Made by a program: the position numbers and the translations under genes
Source of the DNA: Bacteroidales bacterium
GTDB taxonomy: Bacteria > Bacteroidota > Bacteroidia > Bacteroidales > F082
NCBI GenBank assembly: GCA_017477425.1
Contig: JAFUVT010000003.1
Coordinates: 1-64,000, forward strand
DNA length: 64,000 nucleotides
Direction of reading: 5' to 3'
In this document: one piece after another, positions 17,117 to 26,331 of the stretch
Position numbering within the stretch: position 1 is the stretch's first letter
How the letters are laid out: each line of letters starts with the position of its first letter
Notes under the pieces: generated by a model
Seen by the model: only the letters and a program-made list of their open reading frames with translations
The model's database searches: none
What the model was told of the DNA's origin: nothing

Positions 17117-20100
17117 AGCTTGATAAATGTTTCGGATAAGATGATGTCGGCGGTGGCAGCCACCGTGGGTTGCTTGGGTGCCGAAGGAATGGCGTCGCCA
17201 TAGCGTCGGCTGAGCGTTTCAAGTTGTCCCACAATCTCAATCATCGGCATAGGCGTTTTCTTGTGCTTGCGCGACATACGGTTGATTTGGTCGGCGAGCT
17301 GGTTGTAGGTGCCTCGTTCCACCAACTGTTTCAGTCGGTCGAGGCACAGAAGTGCTTCTTCGTCGTTCATCAGCGACGGGCGCACCTCACGAAGGAAGGC
17401 GGCGGCTTTCTTGGCGTCGTTGTCGCGTCCGCCAATCTTGGGCTTCTCCTCGCGGTACTCGTGTTGCTGGTCGAGGATGTATTGCTTCATTGCGCGTTGC
17501 ACTTGCTCGTAATGACGCGGCTCGCTGTCGCCAAGAGGCACAGCCTTTTCGGAAGGCTCGGCACGGAAGATATCTACGGCTTCGAGGAAGGAGAGCTCGC
17601 GCACCTGCTCTTCCACGAGGTAGTAGGCTTTCTTTGTTTCCGAGGCGAGATAGGCGATAGTGAGAGGTCGCGTCTCTCCGAGACGTCGATTGTCCACTTG
17701 GGTCTGCCCCACACTGCGCTGCGCTTGTATGGGGTTAATCGCACTTCGTGCGTTGAGCCTCTCCGAGGCTCCTTGAGAAACACTGAAGAACTCCGAGGCT
17801 CTGGCACAGCGGCTCTTGGGCGGCAGCTGTTTGATGTGGCGGTAGAGGGTGGGATTGCTGTCGTGTAGAGACCGAACCTCGCGGAGCAGTTCCAGGTTGC
17901 GGTCGGTGTCGTCGCGCACCTCGCTGTTGAAGAGGCGGAACTCCTTCACAATCTCGTCGTGCGAGTATATCTTGGTGTCCTCGCCCAACGCAGAGTGGAA
18001 GCTCTGCAACTTGATGAGCGAGTTCTTCTTCAGGCTGATGATGGCATCGCCTGGGTCGGAGGGATAGAACATATAGTTGTAGATGGCTCTAGCTGTGGAA
18101 CCGATACGGTTCACACGGCCGATGCGTTGCATCAGGCGCGTGGCGTTCCACGGGCTGTCGTAGTTGACAATCACATTGGCGCGGTGCAGGTTGATGCCCT
18201 CGGCCAACACATCGCTGGTGACGATGATGTTGTAGTCGTTGCGCTGTTCCTTCTTATAGTTGGCGTCGAAGTTGGCGCGGATGTCCTCACGCTTGCGGTT
18301 CCGGTCGCGGGCGCAGACCGAAAGGATGTCGCTGCGGTGCAGGCGTTTCTGCAATTGTTGGGTCAGATAGTTCACCGTGTCCACGCTCTCGCTGAAGACC
18401 ACCAACTTGCCGCTGGGGTTGCGTTTGGCGTTGAACAACTCGCCTTGCAGCATATCAACGAAAAGGTCTAGTTTCGGGTCGGCGTTGATGGCATCCCAGC
18501 GTTGGCAAAGGCCTTTGAGCAGCTGGGCGTCATACTCCAACATCGGAAGGAAATCGGGCAAGAAGTCGGAGGCGTGGAACAGGATTTCTTCTTCATCGTA
18601 GCCTTTGTTCATCGCCAGCTCCAAGATGGCGTCCAATTCCAAACCCTCGGCTTGCAGTTTCTTGATGTTCAAATCGGGAGCGATGATGACTTTGTCCTCC
18701 TTGAACATCTTTATCATTCCTTTGGTGGCCTCAAGCAGGGTGTGGAGCGATTTCTTGAAGGCATCGAAACTACTCTCCAACCGTTTCACCATGTGGGTTT
18801 GATAGATGGAAGCCAGCGAATCGGCCATGTGTTTGGCCATCTTGCCTGAAGGGACCTTGTAGGAAGGGCAATACTCGATAGCACGATAGCGGGCATAACG
18901 CAGGCCGCTGCCGTCAAACATCTCAGGGTTGACGTCGTGGAGTTTGGCCGTGGGCGTGTCGATCAGTTTTTTGTAGGTATTGACAAAGAGCAACAGCACA
19001 TCGGGCGACATCTGATAGGTGCGGTCCTCGGGGTCGAGCAGTTCGGGGAAGACAATCTCACCGGCATAGCGCGGTTCGTGTTGGATATTGCTGCGGGTGC
19101 GGCGCACCATCACTTTTTCGAGCACCGTGTGGCGCAGTTGTTGGTTGATGGCATCGATGCGCGAGGCGAGTGCTTCGGGTGTGATTGTGCGGCGTTGCGA
19201 CATCAGCATATTGTACTCCTTAATCCACGGGGCGAAGGTGTCGGCGATGTTGCTCACGCCATCCAAGGTGCAACGGGCGGTGTCCTGAAACAGCAGCAAC
19301 TGGTTCTTGATGTCCTCGGGCGTGTTGTTGAGCGGCGTGGCGGAGAGCAACAGCACCTTCTTGCCGCCGGCGATGCTGCCCTTGTTGGCACGAGGCGACT
19401 TGGTGATGCGTTGCAGCAGGTCATAGTTGCCCGTGCTGTCGTGGCGGAAATTGTGGGCCTCGTCAACGATAATCAAGTCGTAATAGGACGGCTCGTCGTA
19501 GCCATCGCCTTCGATGACTTTGTCCAAGCTACCGTTGCTGACAAAGCGGCTGTATTTGTTCTTGATGCCGAAGTCGCGAAAGGTCTCCTCCCAGTTGCTG
19601 CGCACGGCGGGCGGGAAGATGACCAGCACGCGGCTGTTGTCGCCGTTTTGGGCAATGAAGCGTTGCGCTATCATGGCGGCAATCACGGTCTTGCCCAGAC
19701 CCACCACATCGGCAATGAAACAGCCCCCATGACGCAGCATGATGTCGTAGCCTTGCACCACCGCATCGCGTTGGTAGGTAAGGTCGTCGTAGCCTTCGGG
19801 CAACACGGGGACGAAATCGTCCTCCACCTGCGTGCCGAAATGGTCGATGAGCATACGCATATAGAGTTCATAAGGCGTGGGCTGCTGTGCTTGTGGCGCC
19901 AAGTGGGTGCGGCCCATCATGCGCTCCACATCGCTCATGGTGATGGGAATGGCGACTTCCCATAACTCTTGGAACTGCTGCTCGCAATAGGCCACATCGT
20001 CGTAGTCCTTCATGGCCACATTGAGTTCGTAGCGCGGCGGCTCGCTGATGCCGAGTCCCTGGGCGCTGATGTTGCTGCTGCCCATAATGACCCAGCCGTC

Positions 20101-20541
20101 GCTGTGTTCGGAATGTTGCTTGGGCAGACAGAGGTAGAACTTGGCGTGGAGGTCTTTGGTGGGATGGATGCGCAGCTGCAACCGCCCGGAGGCAATATCC
20201 TCGCAAAATTGTCGGATGCCTTCATCGACTTCACTGCTGTAGTCCGACTGACGAATGTCGCGCAGGAAGTCGTCGCAGTATTGCTCCAACGATGCCTCGT
20301 GGTCGCCAAAGAACATCTTACCAGCAGCTTGAGATTGATGAAAGAGATTGTCGATGTTGATGCCGACAAGAATCTTGATTTCCTGTGTGGAAGCGAGTTC
20401 CTGGCGCAGTTTGAAGTAGCCCGAAGAACGAAAATAGCCAACCACGGCATGGAAGATGTCGAAGTTGGCCATGGCTGAGGCGATGCCGTGGAACTTGTCC
20501 AGCAGTGTGCTCTCGATATTGTTGAAGAACTTGGTGCTCAT
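17113..20541 (-). CDS. PLD-nuclease / SNF2-type helicase fusion
   Basis: A 1142-aa protein. Residues about 1-200 are a phospholipase D-like nuclease module with one HxK half-site (LHAKFYL, H132/K134) and GSSNIS at 154-159; single half-sites act as dimers. Residues about 255-860 form a superfamily II motor: Walker A ADVVGLGKT (about 277-285), DEAHNFRHD at 359, LLLSATPLNN, and motif VI QRIGRVNRIGS. The start at 20,541 gives MSTKFFNNIES; an open 43-codon extension upstream is not needed. It is coupled to the methyltransferase by an ATGA overlap. The pair resembles the helicase/methylase core of DISARM-like or type I-like systems but lacks their other subunits. Confidence 0.88.
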   Translation of the reverse strand: MSTKFFNNIESTLLDKFHGIASAMANFDIFHAVVGYFRSSGYFKLRQELASTQEIKILVGINIDNLFHQSQAAGKMFFGDHEASLEQYCDDFLRDIRQSDYSSEVDEGIRQFCEDIASGRLQLRIHPTKDLHAKFYLCLPKQHSEHSDGWVIMGSSNISAQGLGISEPPRYELNVAMKDYDDVAYCEQQFQELWEVAIPITMSDVERMMGRTHLAPQAQQPTPYELYMRMLIDHFGTQVEDDFVPVLPEGYDDLTYQRDAVVQGYDIMLRHGGCFIADVVGLGKTVIAAMIAQRFIAQNGDNSRVLVIFPPAVRSNWEETFRDFGIKNKYSRFVSNGSLDKVIEGDGYDEPSYYDLIIVDEAHNFRHDSTGNYDLLQRITKSPRANKGSIAGGKKVLLLSATPLNNTPEDIKNQLLLFQDTARCTLDGVSNIADTFAPWIKEYNMLMSQRRTITPEALASRIDAINQQLRHTVLEKVMVRRTRSNIQHEPRYAGEIVFPELLDPEDRTYQMSPDVLLLFVNTYKKLIDTPTAKLHDVNPEMFDGSGLRYARYRAIEYCPSYKVPSGKMAKHMADSLASIYQTHMVKRLESSFDAFKKSLHTLLEATKGMIKMFKEDKVIIAPDLNIKKLQAEGLELDAILELAMNKGYDEEEILFHASDFLPDFLPMLEYDAQLLKGLCQRWDAINADPKLDLFVDMLQGELFNAKRNPSGKLVVFSESVDTVNYLTQQLQKRLHRSDILSVCARDRNRKREDIRANFDANYKKEQRNDYNIIVTSDVLAEGINLHRANVIVNYDSPWNATRLMQRIGRVNRIGSTARAIYNYMFYPSDPGDAIISLKKNSLIKLQSFHSALGEDTKIYSHDEIVKEFRLFNSEVRDDTDRNLELLREVRSLHDSNPTLYRHIKQLPPKSRCARASEFFSVSQGASERLNARSAINPIQAQRSVGQTQVDNRRLGETRPLTIAYLASETKKAYYLVEEQVRELSFLEAVDIFRAEPSEKAVPLGDSEPRHYEQVQRAMKQYILDQQHEYREEKPKIGGRDNDAKKAAAFLREVRPSLMNDEEALLCLDRLKQLVERGTYNQLADQINRMSRKHKKTPMPMIEIVGQLETLSRRYGDAIPSAPKQPTVAATADIILSETFIKL

Positions 20542-20629
20542 GATGTATCTCGGTTGGGCGTTTCGCCTTCCCGACACATCACAAAAAGAATCCGTGAACT
20601 TCTGTCTGGACCTGCGGTTCGCCAAAACC

Positions 20630-20692
20630 TTAACCACAAACAAGAAAGCCCACGGATACACCGTGAGCATTTCCGCTTTCTTGCGTGGTTAA
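20630..20692. repeat. Long interrupted inverted repeat in the helicase leader
   Basis: Arms TTAACCAC...CAAGAAAGC (20,630-20,649) and GCTTTCTTG..TGGTTAA (20,675-20,692) pair over 17 bp with a small bulge. The loop contains a second 5-bp hairpin (CACGG...CCGTG). It lies 90-150 bp upstream of the helicase start, inside the predicted transcript. Confidence 0.6.
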
Positions 20693-20820
20693 TTATGAAA
20701 TTTGGCGATTTCAGGTCCACTTGAAAAGCAAAAACGCTTTATATCAATATGTTATTTAATCAGTTGTCTTCTCTTTTTGTTTGTTCTTTTTGTTCGCCCA
20801 ATGGCGATGGTTATTGAGGG

Positions 20821-20828
20821 CAAAGATA
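20821..20828 (-). promoter_or_regulatory. -7 promoter element of the helicase-methyltransferase operon
   Basis: TATCTTTG on the minus strand, 280 bp before the helicase ATG. This predicts an unusually long leader for this genome. The gap 20,542-20,929 otherwise holds only this leader and the divergent promoter for the C10 protease gene. Confidence 0.55.
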
Positions 20829-20902
20829 GGGAAAAATAGTGGAAAACAAGAAATCAAACCTAAATTCGCACAAAAATCCCTCCATTATCCAAGACAACTT
20901 CC

Positions 20903-20910
20903 TATCTTTG
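20903..20910 (+). promoter_or_regulatory. -7 promoter element of the first C10 protease gene
   Basis: TATCTTTG, 19 bp before the ATG at 20,930; divergent from the helicase promoter. Confidence 0.65.
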
Positions 20911-20929
20911 CCACCTAATTCTTTATATT

Positions 20930-23566
20930 ATGAGAAAACCGTTTTTCCTCGTTTTATCGTTTTTCGCCTTTTTAGGCCAAGTTTTTGCGCAACCGGCGCA
21001 ACAAATCAGCGAAAGCCAAGCCCGGCAAGTGGCACTGGCTTTTGTCAATGCCAACCAGAAATTCCAAAGCTCGAAATTGAAATTGGTTTCGGCCTCCAAG
21101 ATTTTTATTTACAATGTTGACCAGCAAGGCTTTGTCATCGTCTCGGGCAGCACCGTCCTCCCTCCCATTTTGGCTTACTCCGACGAAGGGAATTTCGTCG
21201 TTTCCGAGGATATGCCTGAGCATATCGCCTCGTGGTTGGCCCATTATGACGAGATGATCGACTTTGCCGAAGCCAACCACATCCTGCCCGAGGCGGAAAT
21301 CCAACGCGAATGGGACTTAGCTTCGAAAGGCGTTTTTGGCGCAAAGGATGTCCAAACGGTGGAGCCGTTGGTCAGCACGAAATGGAACCAAGACTGCTAT
21401 TTCAATGAATATTGCCCAGAGGCCAGCGGCCCCTGCGGACACACTTTTGCGGGCTGCGTGGCCACCGCCTTGGCCCAAGTCCTGAAATACTGGAGCTATC
21501 CCGAACAAGGCTGGGGAAGGCATTCCTACTTCCACAGCGACTACGGCGAGCAAAGCGCCAACTTCGGTACCACCACCTACCGCTGGGACGAGATGCCCGA
21601 CCAACTCTATGACGCCAACGATGCCGTGGCCACCCTACTCTACCACTGCGCCGTGGCGGTCAATATGGACTTCGGCCCAAGCTCCAGCGGAGCCGCGGCC
21701 ACCAGCGCCACCAACGCGATGCGGCGCTATTTCGGCTACTGCGACGCCACCTACAAAAACAAGGGCGACTTCTCCGACGACGAATGGATTGCCCTGCTGA
21801 AAGCGGAGCTCGACCTTTCCCGCCCGTTGTATTACGCGGGCCGCGACGAGTATGGCAACGGCCACGTCTTCGTTTGCGACGGCTACGACAACAGCGACCG
21901 TTTCCACTTCAACTTCGGCTGGAGCGGCATCAGCAACGGGTACTACTCGATTTACGACGTGAACGGTTACGACCGCGTGCAAGGAACAATTGTCAACGCC
22001 TATCCGTATGACATTCAAGCGGATGGAAACGGCATCATTTATGTCACTCCCGACGGTGAGGGCAACGGCTCCTCGTGGGAAAACGCCACCAACAAGCTCA
22101 ATATCGCCTCGGGTGTTTCCAGCGGCAACAACATCCGCGTGTGGGTGAAAAAAGGCACCTATTATGGTGAGGACGATGCGTCAGAAAGCGCCTATTTCAT
22201 CACCGAAAACAACCGCGTCTATGGCAGCTTCAACGGTGACGAAGGCCCCGACTACGACCTCTCGCAGCGCGATTTCGTCAACAACGCCTCCGTCATCGAC
22301 GGCCAAGGCCTTCGCCGGGCATTGTGCCAAGAGACGTCTTTCGATGCCAATTTGGGTGCCATCTGGGACGGCTTTACCCTGCAAAACGGTGCGGCTGGAA
22401 GCGGTGCGGGCGCTTACCTCAACAACTGCGGGACCTTGGTCAACTGCCGCATCATCAACAATGCAGCTACGATGTATGGCGGCGGCGTTTACATCAACTC
22501 GGGCGGCTCGACACCCCAATCCGACCTGATTCGTTGCACCATCACGGGCAACAGCGCGGCGATGGGCGGCGGCATCTGCGATCGCCTTGGTGCGACTTAC
22601 GGCGGCTGCATCATCAGCAACAACACGGGCACGGCCAAAGGCGGTGGGCTATACCTTTATAATAATACAAGCGCATCGTTCGCCAACTGCGTCTTTGGCA
22701 ACAACACCTGCAAGGAAGCCGCAGCCATTTATGCCCGAGGCAGCGTCACGGCCTACAACTGCGATTTCGTGATGAACCTGGCCACCGAATCGAGCGGTGC
22801 CATCTTCAACGAAGTGACGCACAACAAATACTACAACTGCATCCTTTGGGGAAACATCGCCAACGGTCAGCCCAACCAAAACAGCGGCTTGGCCGATTTT
22901 GAGTATTGCGCCGTGCAAGGCGACATCAGCGGCACGGGCAACCTTTCGCTGCCTGCGGAAAACGACGGCGAGGAGCCAGGCGTATTCGTCCGTTTTGCCC
23001 AACTGCCCGAGGGTGCAGGTGCCGATTTCCAAAATGAAAGTTGGGCGTTGCAACCGAACAGCATCTGCCTCAATGCGGGCAAACCAAACACCACAGGGGC
23101 GGGCGACACCGACATTGCAGGCAACCCTCGTGTCCAGAAAGGCCGCATTGAAATCGGTGCTTACGAAAGTTGCGCCTCGCTGACATCGATTGAGGACCAA
23201 CTTTATGAAAGCAGCCTCCCTTATTCGTTTTTCGGCCGGGAACTCAACGAGCCTGGTTATTACACCGCCGTGCTCAATGGCTACGACTGCGACAGTGTCA
23301 TCGGCCTCACGCTCGACGTTCTTTTGGAAGCCCAAGAAAATACTGAATCGGCCACCCAAGTTTGGCCCAACCCGACAAACGGACAACTGCACATCGAGGC
23401 CGAAGGTGACTTCATCGTGGAAATTCGCAACATTTTGGGTCAGTTGCTTATGCAAGCTGAAAACGCCACAACGCTCAACCTCGATGAATTTGAAAAAGGG
23501 ATTTATTTCCTGATTCTCAAGAACAACGAAGGATTTGAAACTGTCACCAAAGTCATCAAAGAATAA
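20930..23566 (+). CDS. Secreted C10 cysteine peptidase fused to a beta-helix and T9SS tail
   Basis: An 878-aa exported protein: signal peptide (residues 1-20, cleaving after QVFA), Spi_C10-type propeptide (about 25-140), a streptopain/interpain-like C10 peptidase domain with catalytic Cys176 in AGCVATALAQVLKYW and His312 in GHVFVCDGYDN, then a repetitive region (about 365-740) with GGGVYINSGG/GGGICDR/GGGLYLYNN units typical of a right-handed beta-helix with choice-of-anchor features, and a T9SS type A sorting domain (WPNPTNGQLHIE to the end, about 808-878). C10 enzymes are secreted host- or food-protein-degrading proteases; the beta-helix would add a binding surface. It is followed by a close paralogue, clearly a tandem duplication. 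Confidence 0.92.
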   Translation: MRKPFFLVLSFFAFLGQVFAQPAQQISESQARQVALAFVNANQKFQSSKLKLVSASKIFIYNVDQQGFVIVSGSTVLPPILAYSDEGNFVVSEDMPEHIASWLAHYDEMIDFAEANHILPEAEIQREWDLASKGVFGAKDVQTVEPLVSTKWNQDCYFNEYCPEASGPCGHTFAGCVATALAQVLKYWSYPEQGWGRHSYFHSDYGEQSANFGTTTYRWDEMPDQLYDANDAVATLLYHCAVAVNMDFGPSSSGAAATSATNAMRRYFGYCDATYKNKGDFSDDEWIALLKAELDLSRPLYYAGRDEYGNGHVFVCDGYDNSDRFHFNFGWSGISNGYYSIYDVNGYDRVQGTIVNAYPYDIQADGNGIIYVTPDGEGNGSSWENATNKLNIASGVSSGNNIRVWVKKGTYYGEDDASESAYFITENNRVYGSFNGDEGPDYDLSQRDFVNNASVIDGQGLRRALCQETSFDANLGAIWDGFTLQNGAAGSGAGAYLNNCGTLVNCRIINNAATMYGGGVYINSGGSTPQSDLIRCTITGNSAAMGGGICDRLGATYGGCIISNNTGTAKGGGLYLYNNTSASFANCVFGNNTCKEAAAIYARGSVTAYNCDFVMNLATESSGAIFNEVTHNKYYNCILWGNIANGQPNQNSGLADFEYCAVQGDISGTGNLSLPAENDGEEPGVFVRFAQLPEGAGADFQNESWALQPNSICLNAGKPNTTGAGDTDIAGNPRVQKGRIEIGAYESCASLTSIEDQLYESSLPYSFFGRELNEPGYYTAVLNGYDCDSVIGLTLDVLLEAQENTESATQVWPNPTNGQLHIEAEGDFIVEIRNILGQLLMQAENATTLNLDEFEKGIYFLILKNNEGFETVTKVIKE

Positions 23567-23579
23567 ATGTTTGGACAAT

Positions 23580-23610
23580 CTATCCAATCGTGGATAGTGC
23601 TCATTTTTTT
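23580..23610 (+). terminator. Intrinsic terminator between the two C10 genes
   Basis: CTATCCA-ATCG-TGGATAG hairpin (23,580-23,597) followed by a run of seven T at 23,604-23,610. Confidence 0.6.
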
Positions 23611-23613
23611 GTC

Positions 23614-23621
23614 TATATTTG
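23614..23621 (+). promoter_or_regulatory. -7 promoter element of the second C10 gene
   Basis: TATATTTG directly after the terminator and 17 bp before the ATG at 23,639; the paralogue is therefore transcribed on its own. Confidence 0.65.
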
Positions 23622-23638
23622 CGCCAAATTTTTGCACT

Positions 23639-26326
23639 ATGAGAAAAATCTCCATACTTATCTTATTGGTTTTGTCCACTTTAGGGCAAGTCTTTTCGCA
23701 GTCAACGCTCAAACTCACTGAAAGCCAGGCCCGCCAAACGGCACAAAGTTTCGTCAACGCCAACCAAAGATTCCAGACCTCAAATTTGGAGTTGGTCTCG
23801 GCTTCCGACATTTTCGTGTATAATGTTGGTCAACAAGGCTTTGTCATCGTCTCGGGGAGTACCGTCCTCCCTCCTATCCTCGGTTATTCCGACCAAGGGG
23901 TTTTCCCCGATTTGACTGAAGCGCCTGAAAACGTCACTTCGTGGCTGAACCACTACGGCGAGATGATTGCCTTCGCCGAAGAGCAGGGCTTGCAACCCGA
24001 GGCCGACATCCAACGGCAATGGGACGAGGCCTTGCAAGGCGTTTTCACTTCCAGAAACGAAACTTCGGTCAGTCCTTTGGTCAGCACACACTGGAATCAA
24101 GATTGCTATTACAACGAATACTGCCCGGCCACCTCGGGCGGCGGCTGGTGGGGCGGTCCCTGCGGACACGTCTATGCCGGCTGCGTGGCCTGCGCTATGG
24201 CACAGGTGATGAAATATTGGGATTATCCCGCAACAGGCTTTGGATCACACAGTTACACCCACAGTCAATACGGCGAACAAAGCGCCAATTTCGGTGCCAC
24301 CACCTACCATTGGGAACAGATGCCCAACAACGTGTACAACAGCAACGACGCCGTGGCCACTTTGATGTACCACTGCGGCGTGAGCGTCAACATGAATTAT
24401 TCCGCTTCGGGCAGCGGAGCCCAGTCGCGCGATGTGGAAACCGCCGTGCGCTCCTATTTCGGCTATTGCGGCGCTAAGTATCGTGAAAAGTCCGCTTATT
24501 CCGATGAAGCGTGGATTGCCATGCTGAAAGCCGAACTCGACCAATCGCACCCCATGTATTATTCTGGCCACGACGGCGAAAACGGCCACGCTTTCGTTTG
24601 CGACGGCTACGACAACAACGACCGCATGCACTTCAACTTCGGCTGGAGCGGCAGTAGCGACGGCTACTACACCATTTACGACGTGAACGGCTACAACCAA
24701 GGCCAAGCCGTGGTGATGAACTTCGTGCCGATGAACCTCCAAGCCAGCGCCGAAGGCATCATCTACGTCACGACTGATGGCACCGGCGATGGCTCCTCGT
24801 GGGAAAACGCCACCAACAAGCTCCAGTTTGCCTCGGCACTTTCCAGCGGTGGCGGCACTAAGGTCTGGGTGAAGGCCGGCGTATACTACGGCGACACCAG
24901 CAACACGGAAGGCGCGTTCTACATCACGGAAAGCAACCGCGTGTATGGCGGTTTCGAAGGCAACGAGGCCCCCGACTATGACCTCTCGCAGCGCGACTTC
25001 GAGAAAAACACCACCGTCCTCGACGGTCAGGGCGAGCGGCGCGTGCTGTTGCAAGAACGAGGCTTCAGTGCAGGTCGCGAGGCCATTTGGGACGGCTTCA
25101 CCATCCAAAATGGAGCCGTGGGCAGCGGCGCCGGCGCCTACATCAGCAATTACGTCACTCTCTCGAACTGCAACATCATCGAAAACCACGCCACCATGTA
25201 CGGCGGTGGCATCTACATCAACTCGACAGGCGGCACGGTACGCGTCAACCTCACCAACTGCAACATCACTGACAACACCTCCTCGATGGGCGGCGGCGTG
25301 TGCGACCGCATCGGGGCCACCTATACCAACTGCAACCTCAGCAACAACGAGGCCTCGACCAAAGGCGGCGGACTCTACCTTTATAATAATACCGAACCCG
25401 TCTTCAAGAACTGCGTTTTCGCCAACAACACGGCCAAAAACGCCGGTGGCATGTACGCGCGCGGCAGGTTCACAGCCTACAACTGCGACTTCGTGATGAA
25501 CCTCGGCACCGAGAGCATCGGCGGCGTCTTCCACGAAGAACGCCACAACAAATACTACAACTGCATCCTTTGGGGCAACGTGGCCAATGGTCAGCCAAGC
25601 CAAGTGGAGGGCGTGAGCGACTACGAGTATTGCGCCGTGCAAGGCGGTGTGGACGGCACTGAAATCATCAACCTGCCTGCGGCCAACAGCGGCGATGAAC
25701 CTGGTGGTTATGTCCGTTTCAACCATCATGCCCAAGGTGCTGGCGCCGAATACCACAACAACGATTGGAGCCTGAGGTCGCGCAGCATCTGCCTCAACGC
25801 GGGCAAGCCCAACACCACTGGATTAGGCTCAACCGACATCGCCGGCAACACGCGCATCCAGAAAGGCCGCGTGGAGATTGGTGCCTACGAGAGTTGCGCC
25901 TCGCTCACCTTGATTGAGGACGCCTTTTACGAAAGCGACAGCCCCTATTGGTTCTTCAGCCGCCCGCTGACCGAGCCTGGCTACTACACCGCCGTGCTCA
26001 GCGGCGCCGACTGCGACAGCGTCATTGGCCTGACACTCGGCATTTTGGCAGGCTTGAAAGACGACGGCCCTTCGACTCCTTCGACAGGCTCAGGAACCGA
26101 GGGCTCAGGGACCTTGGTGGTGTGGCCCAACCCGACGAAAGATGTTTTGCACATTGATGCGGAAGGCGATTTCACTTTAGAAATCCGCAACCTGTTGGGG
26201 CAATTGGTGATGAAAGCCGAAAACGCGCAAACCATTGATTTTGTTGGATTTGAAAAAGGTATTTATTTCTTGATACTTAACAATAATAACGGAGAAAAGC
26301 GCGTTGTCAAGGTCGTAAAAGAATAA
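23639..26326 (+). CDS. Second secreted C10 cysteine peptidase / beta-helix / T9SS protein
   Basis: An 895-aa paralogue of the preceding gene, colinear over its whole length. The frame is open 24 codons further upstream, but the promoter element lies inside that stretch and MRKISILILLVLSTLGQVFS is a proper signal peptide. Catalytic Cys182 is in AGCVACAMAQVMKYW and His317 in GHAFVCDGYDN. A glycine/tryptophan insert (SGGGWWGG) precedes the catalytic loop. The beta-helix region and T9SS tail (VVWPNPTKDVLHID...) follow. The linker before the tail contains a 48-bp REP-like insertion absent from the paralogue. msrA starts 5 nt after its stop and may be co-transcribed. Confidence 0.92.
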   Translation: MRKISILILLVLSTLGQVFSQSTLKLTESQARQTAQSFVNANQRFQTSNLELVSASDIFVYNVGQQGFVIVSGSTVLPPILGYSDQGVFPDLTEAPENVTSWLNHYGEMIAFAEEQGLQPEADIQRQWDEALQGVFTSRNETSVSPLVSTHWNQDCYYNEYCPATSGGGWWGGPCGHVYAGCVACAMAQVMKYWDYPATGFGSHSYTHSQYGEQSANFGATTYHWEQMPNNVYNSNDAVATLMYHCGVSVNMNYSASGSGAQSRDVETAVRSYFGYCGAKYREKSAYSDEAWIAMLKAELDQSHPMYYSGHDGENGHAFVCDGYDNNDRMHFNFGWSGSSDGYYTIYDVNGYNQGQAVVMNFVPMNLQASAEGIIYVTTDGTGDGSSWENATNKLQFASALSSGGGTKVWVKAGVYYGDTSNTEGAFYITESNRVYGGFEGNEAPDYDLSQRDFEKNTTVLDGQGERRVLLQERGFSAGREAIWDGFTIQNGAVGSGAGAYISNYVTLSNCNIIENHATMYGGGIYINSTGGTVRVNLTNCNITDNTSSMGGGVCDRIGATYTNCNLSNNEASTKGGGLYLYNNTEPVFKNCVFANNTAKNAGGMYARGRFTAYNCDFVMNLGTESIGGVFHEERHNKYYNCILWGNVANGQPSQVEGVSDYEYCAVQGGVDGTEIINLPAANSGDEPGGYVRFNHHAQGAGAEYHNNDWSLRSRSICLNAGKPNTTGLGSTDIAGNTRIQKGRVEIGAYESCASLTLIEDAFYESDSPYWFFSRPLTEPGYYTAVLSGADCDSVIGLTLGILAGLKDDGPSTPSTGSGTEGSGTLVVWPNPTKDVLHIDAEGDFTLEIRNLLGQLVMKAENAQTIDFVGFEKGIYFLILNNNNGEKRVVKVVKE
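26066..26113. repeat. In-frame REP-like palindromic repeat inside a coding linker
   Basis: A 48-bp element with core CCTTCGACAGGCTCAGG and a nested outer pair GGCCCTTCG...GGCTCAGGGACC. It adds 16 codons (Gly/Pro/Ser/Thr-rich) in frame just before the T9SS domain. Related copies lie at 63,180-63,203 and 63,222-63,266. Confidence 0.75.
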
Positions 26327-26331
26327 CAAAT

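Noticed and set aside
14186-20541. Complete DISARM or BREX system
   Set aside because: DrmA/DrmB-like DUF1998 proteins, PglZ, BrxC and other required genes are not present in the surrounding sequence.
20581-20640. tRNA-like GGTTCG segment upstream of the helicase
   Set aside because: No cloverleaf can be drawn around it; acceptor and anticodon arms are missing.
24245-25756. 503-codon minus-strand ORF opposite the second C10 protease gene
   Set aside because: Composition is low-complexity (Val/Ala/His/Gly-rich) and it mirrors a real GC-rich gene with clear domains; it is a frame shadow.
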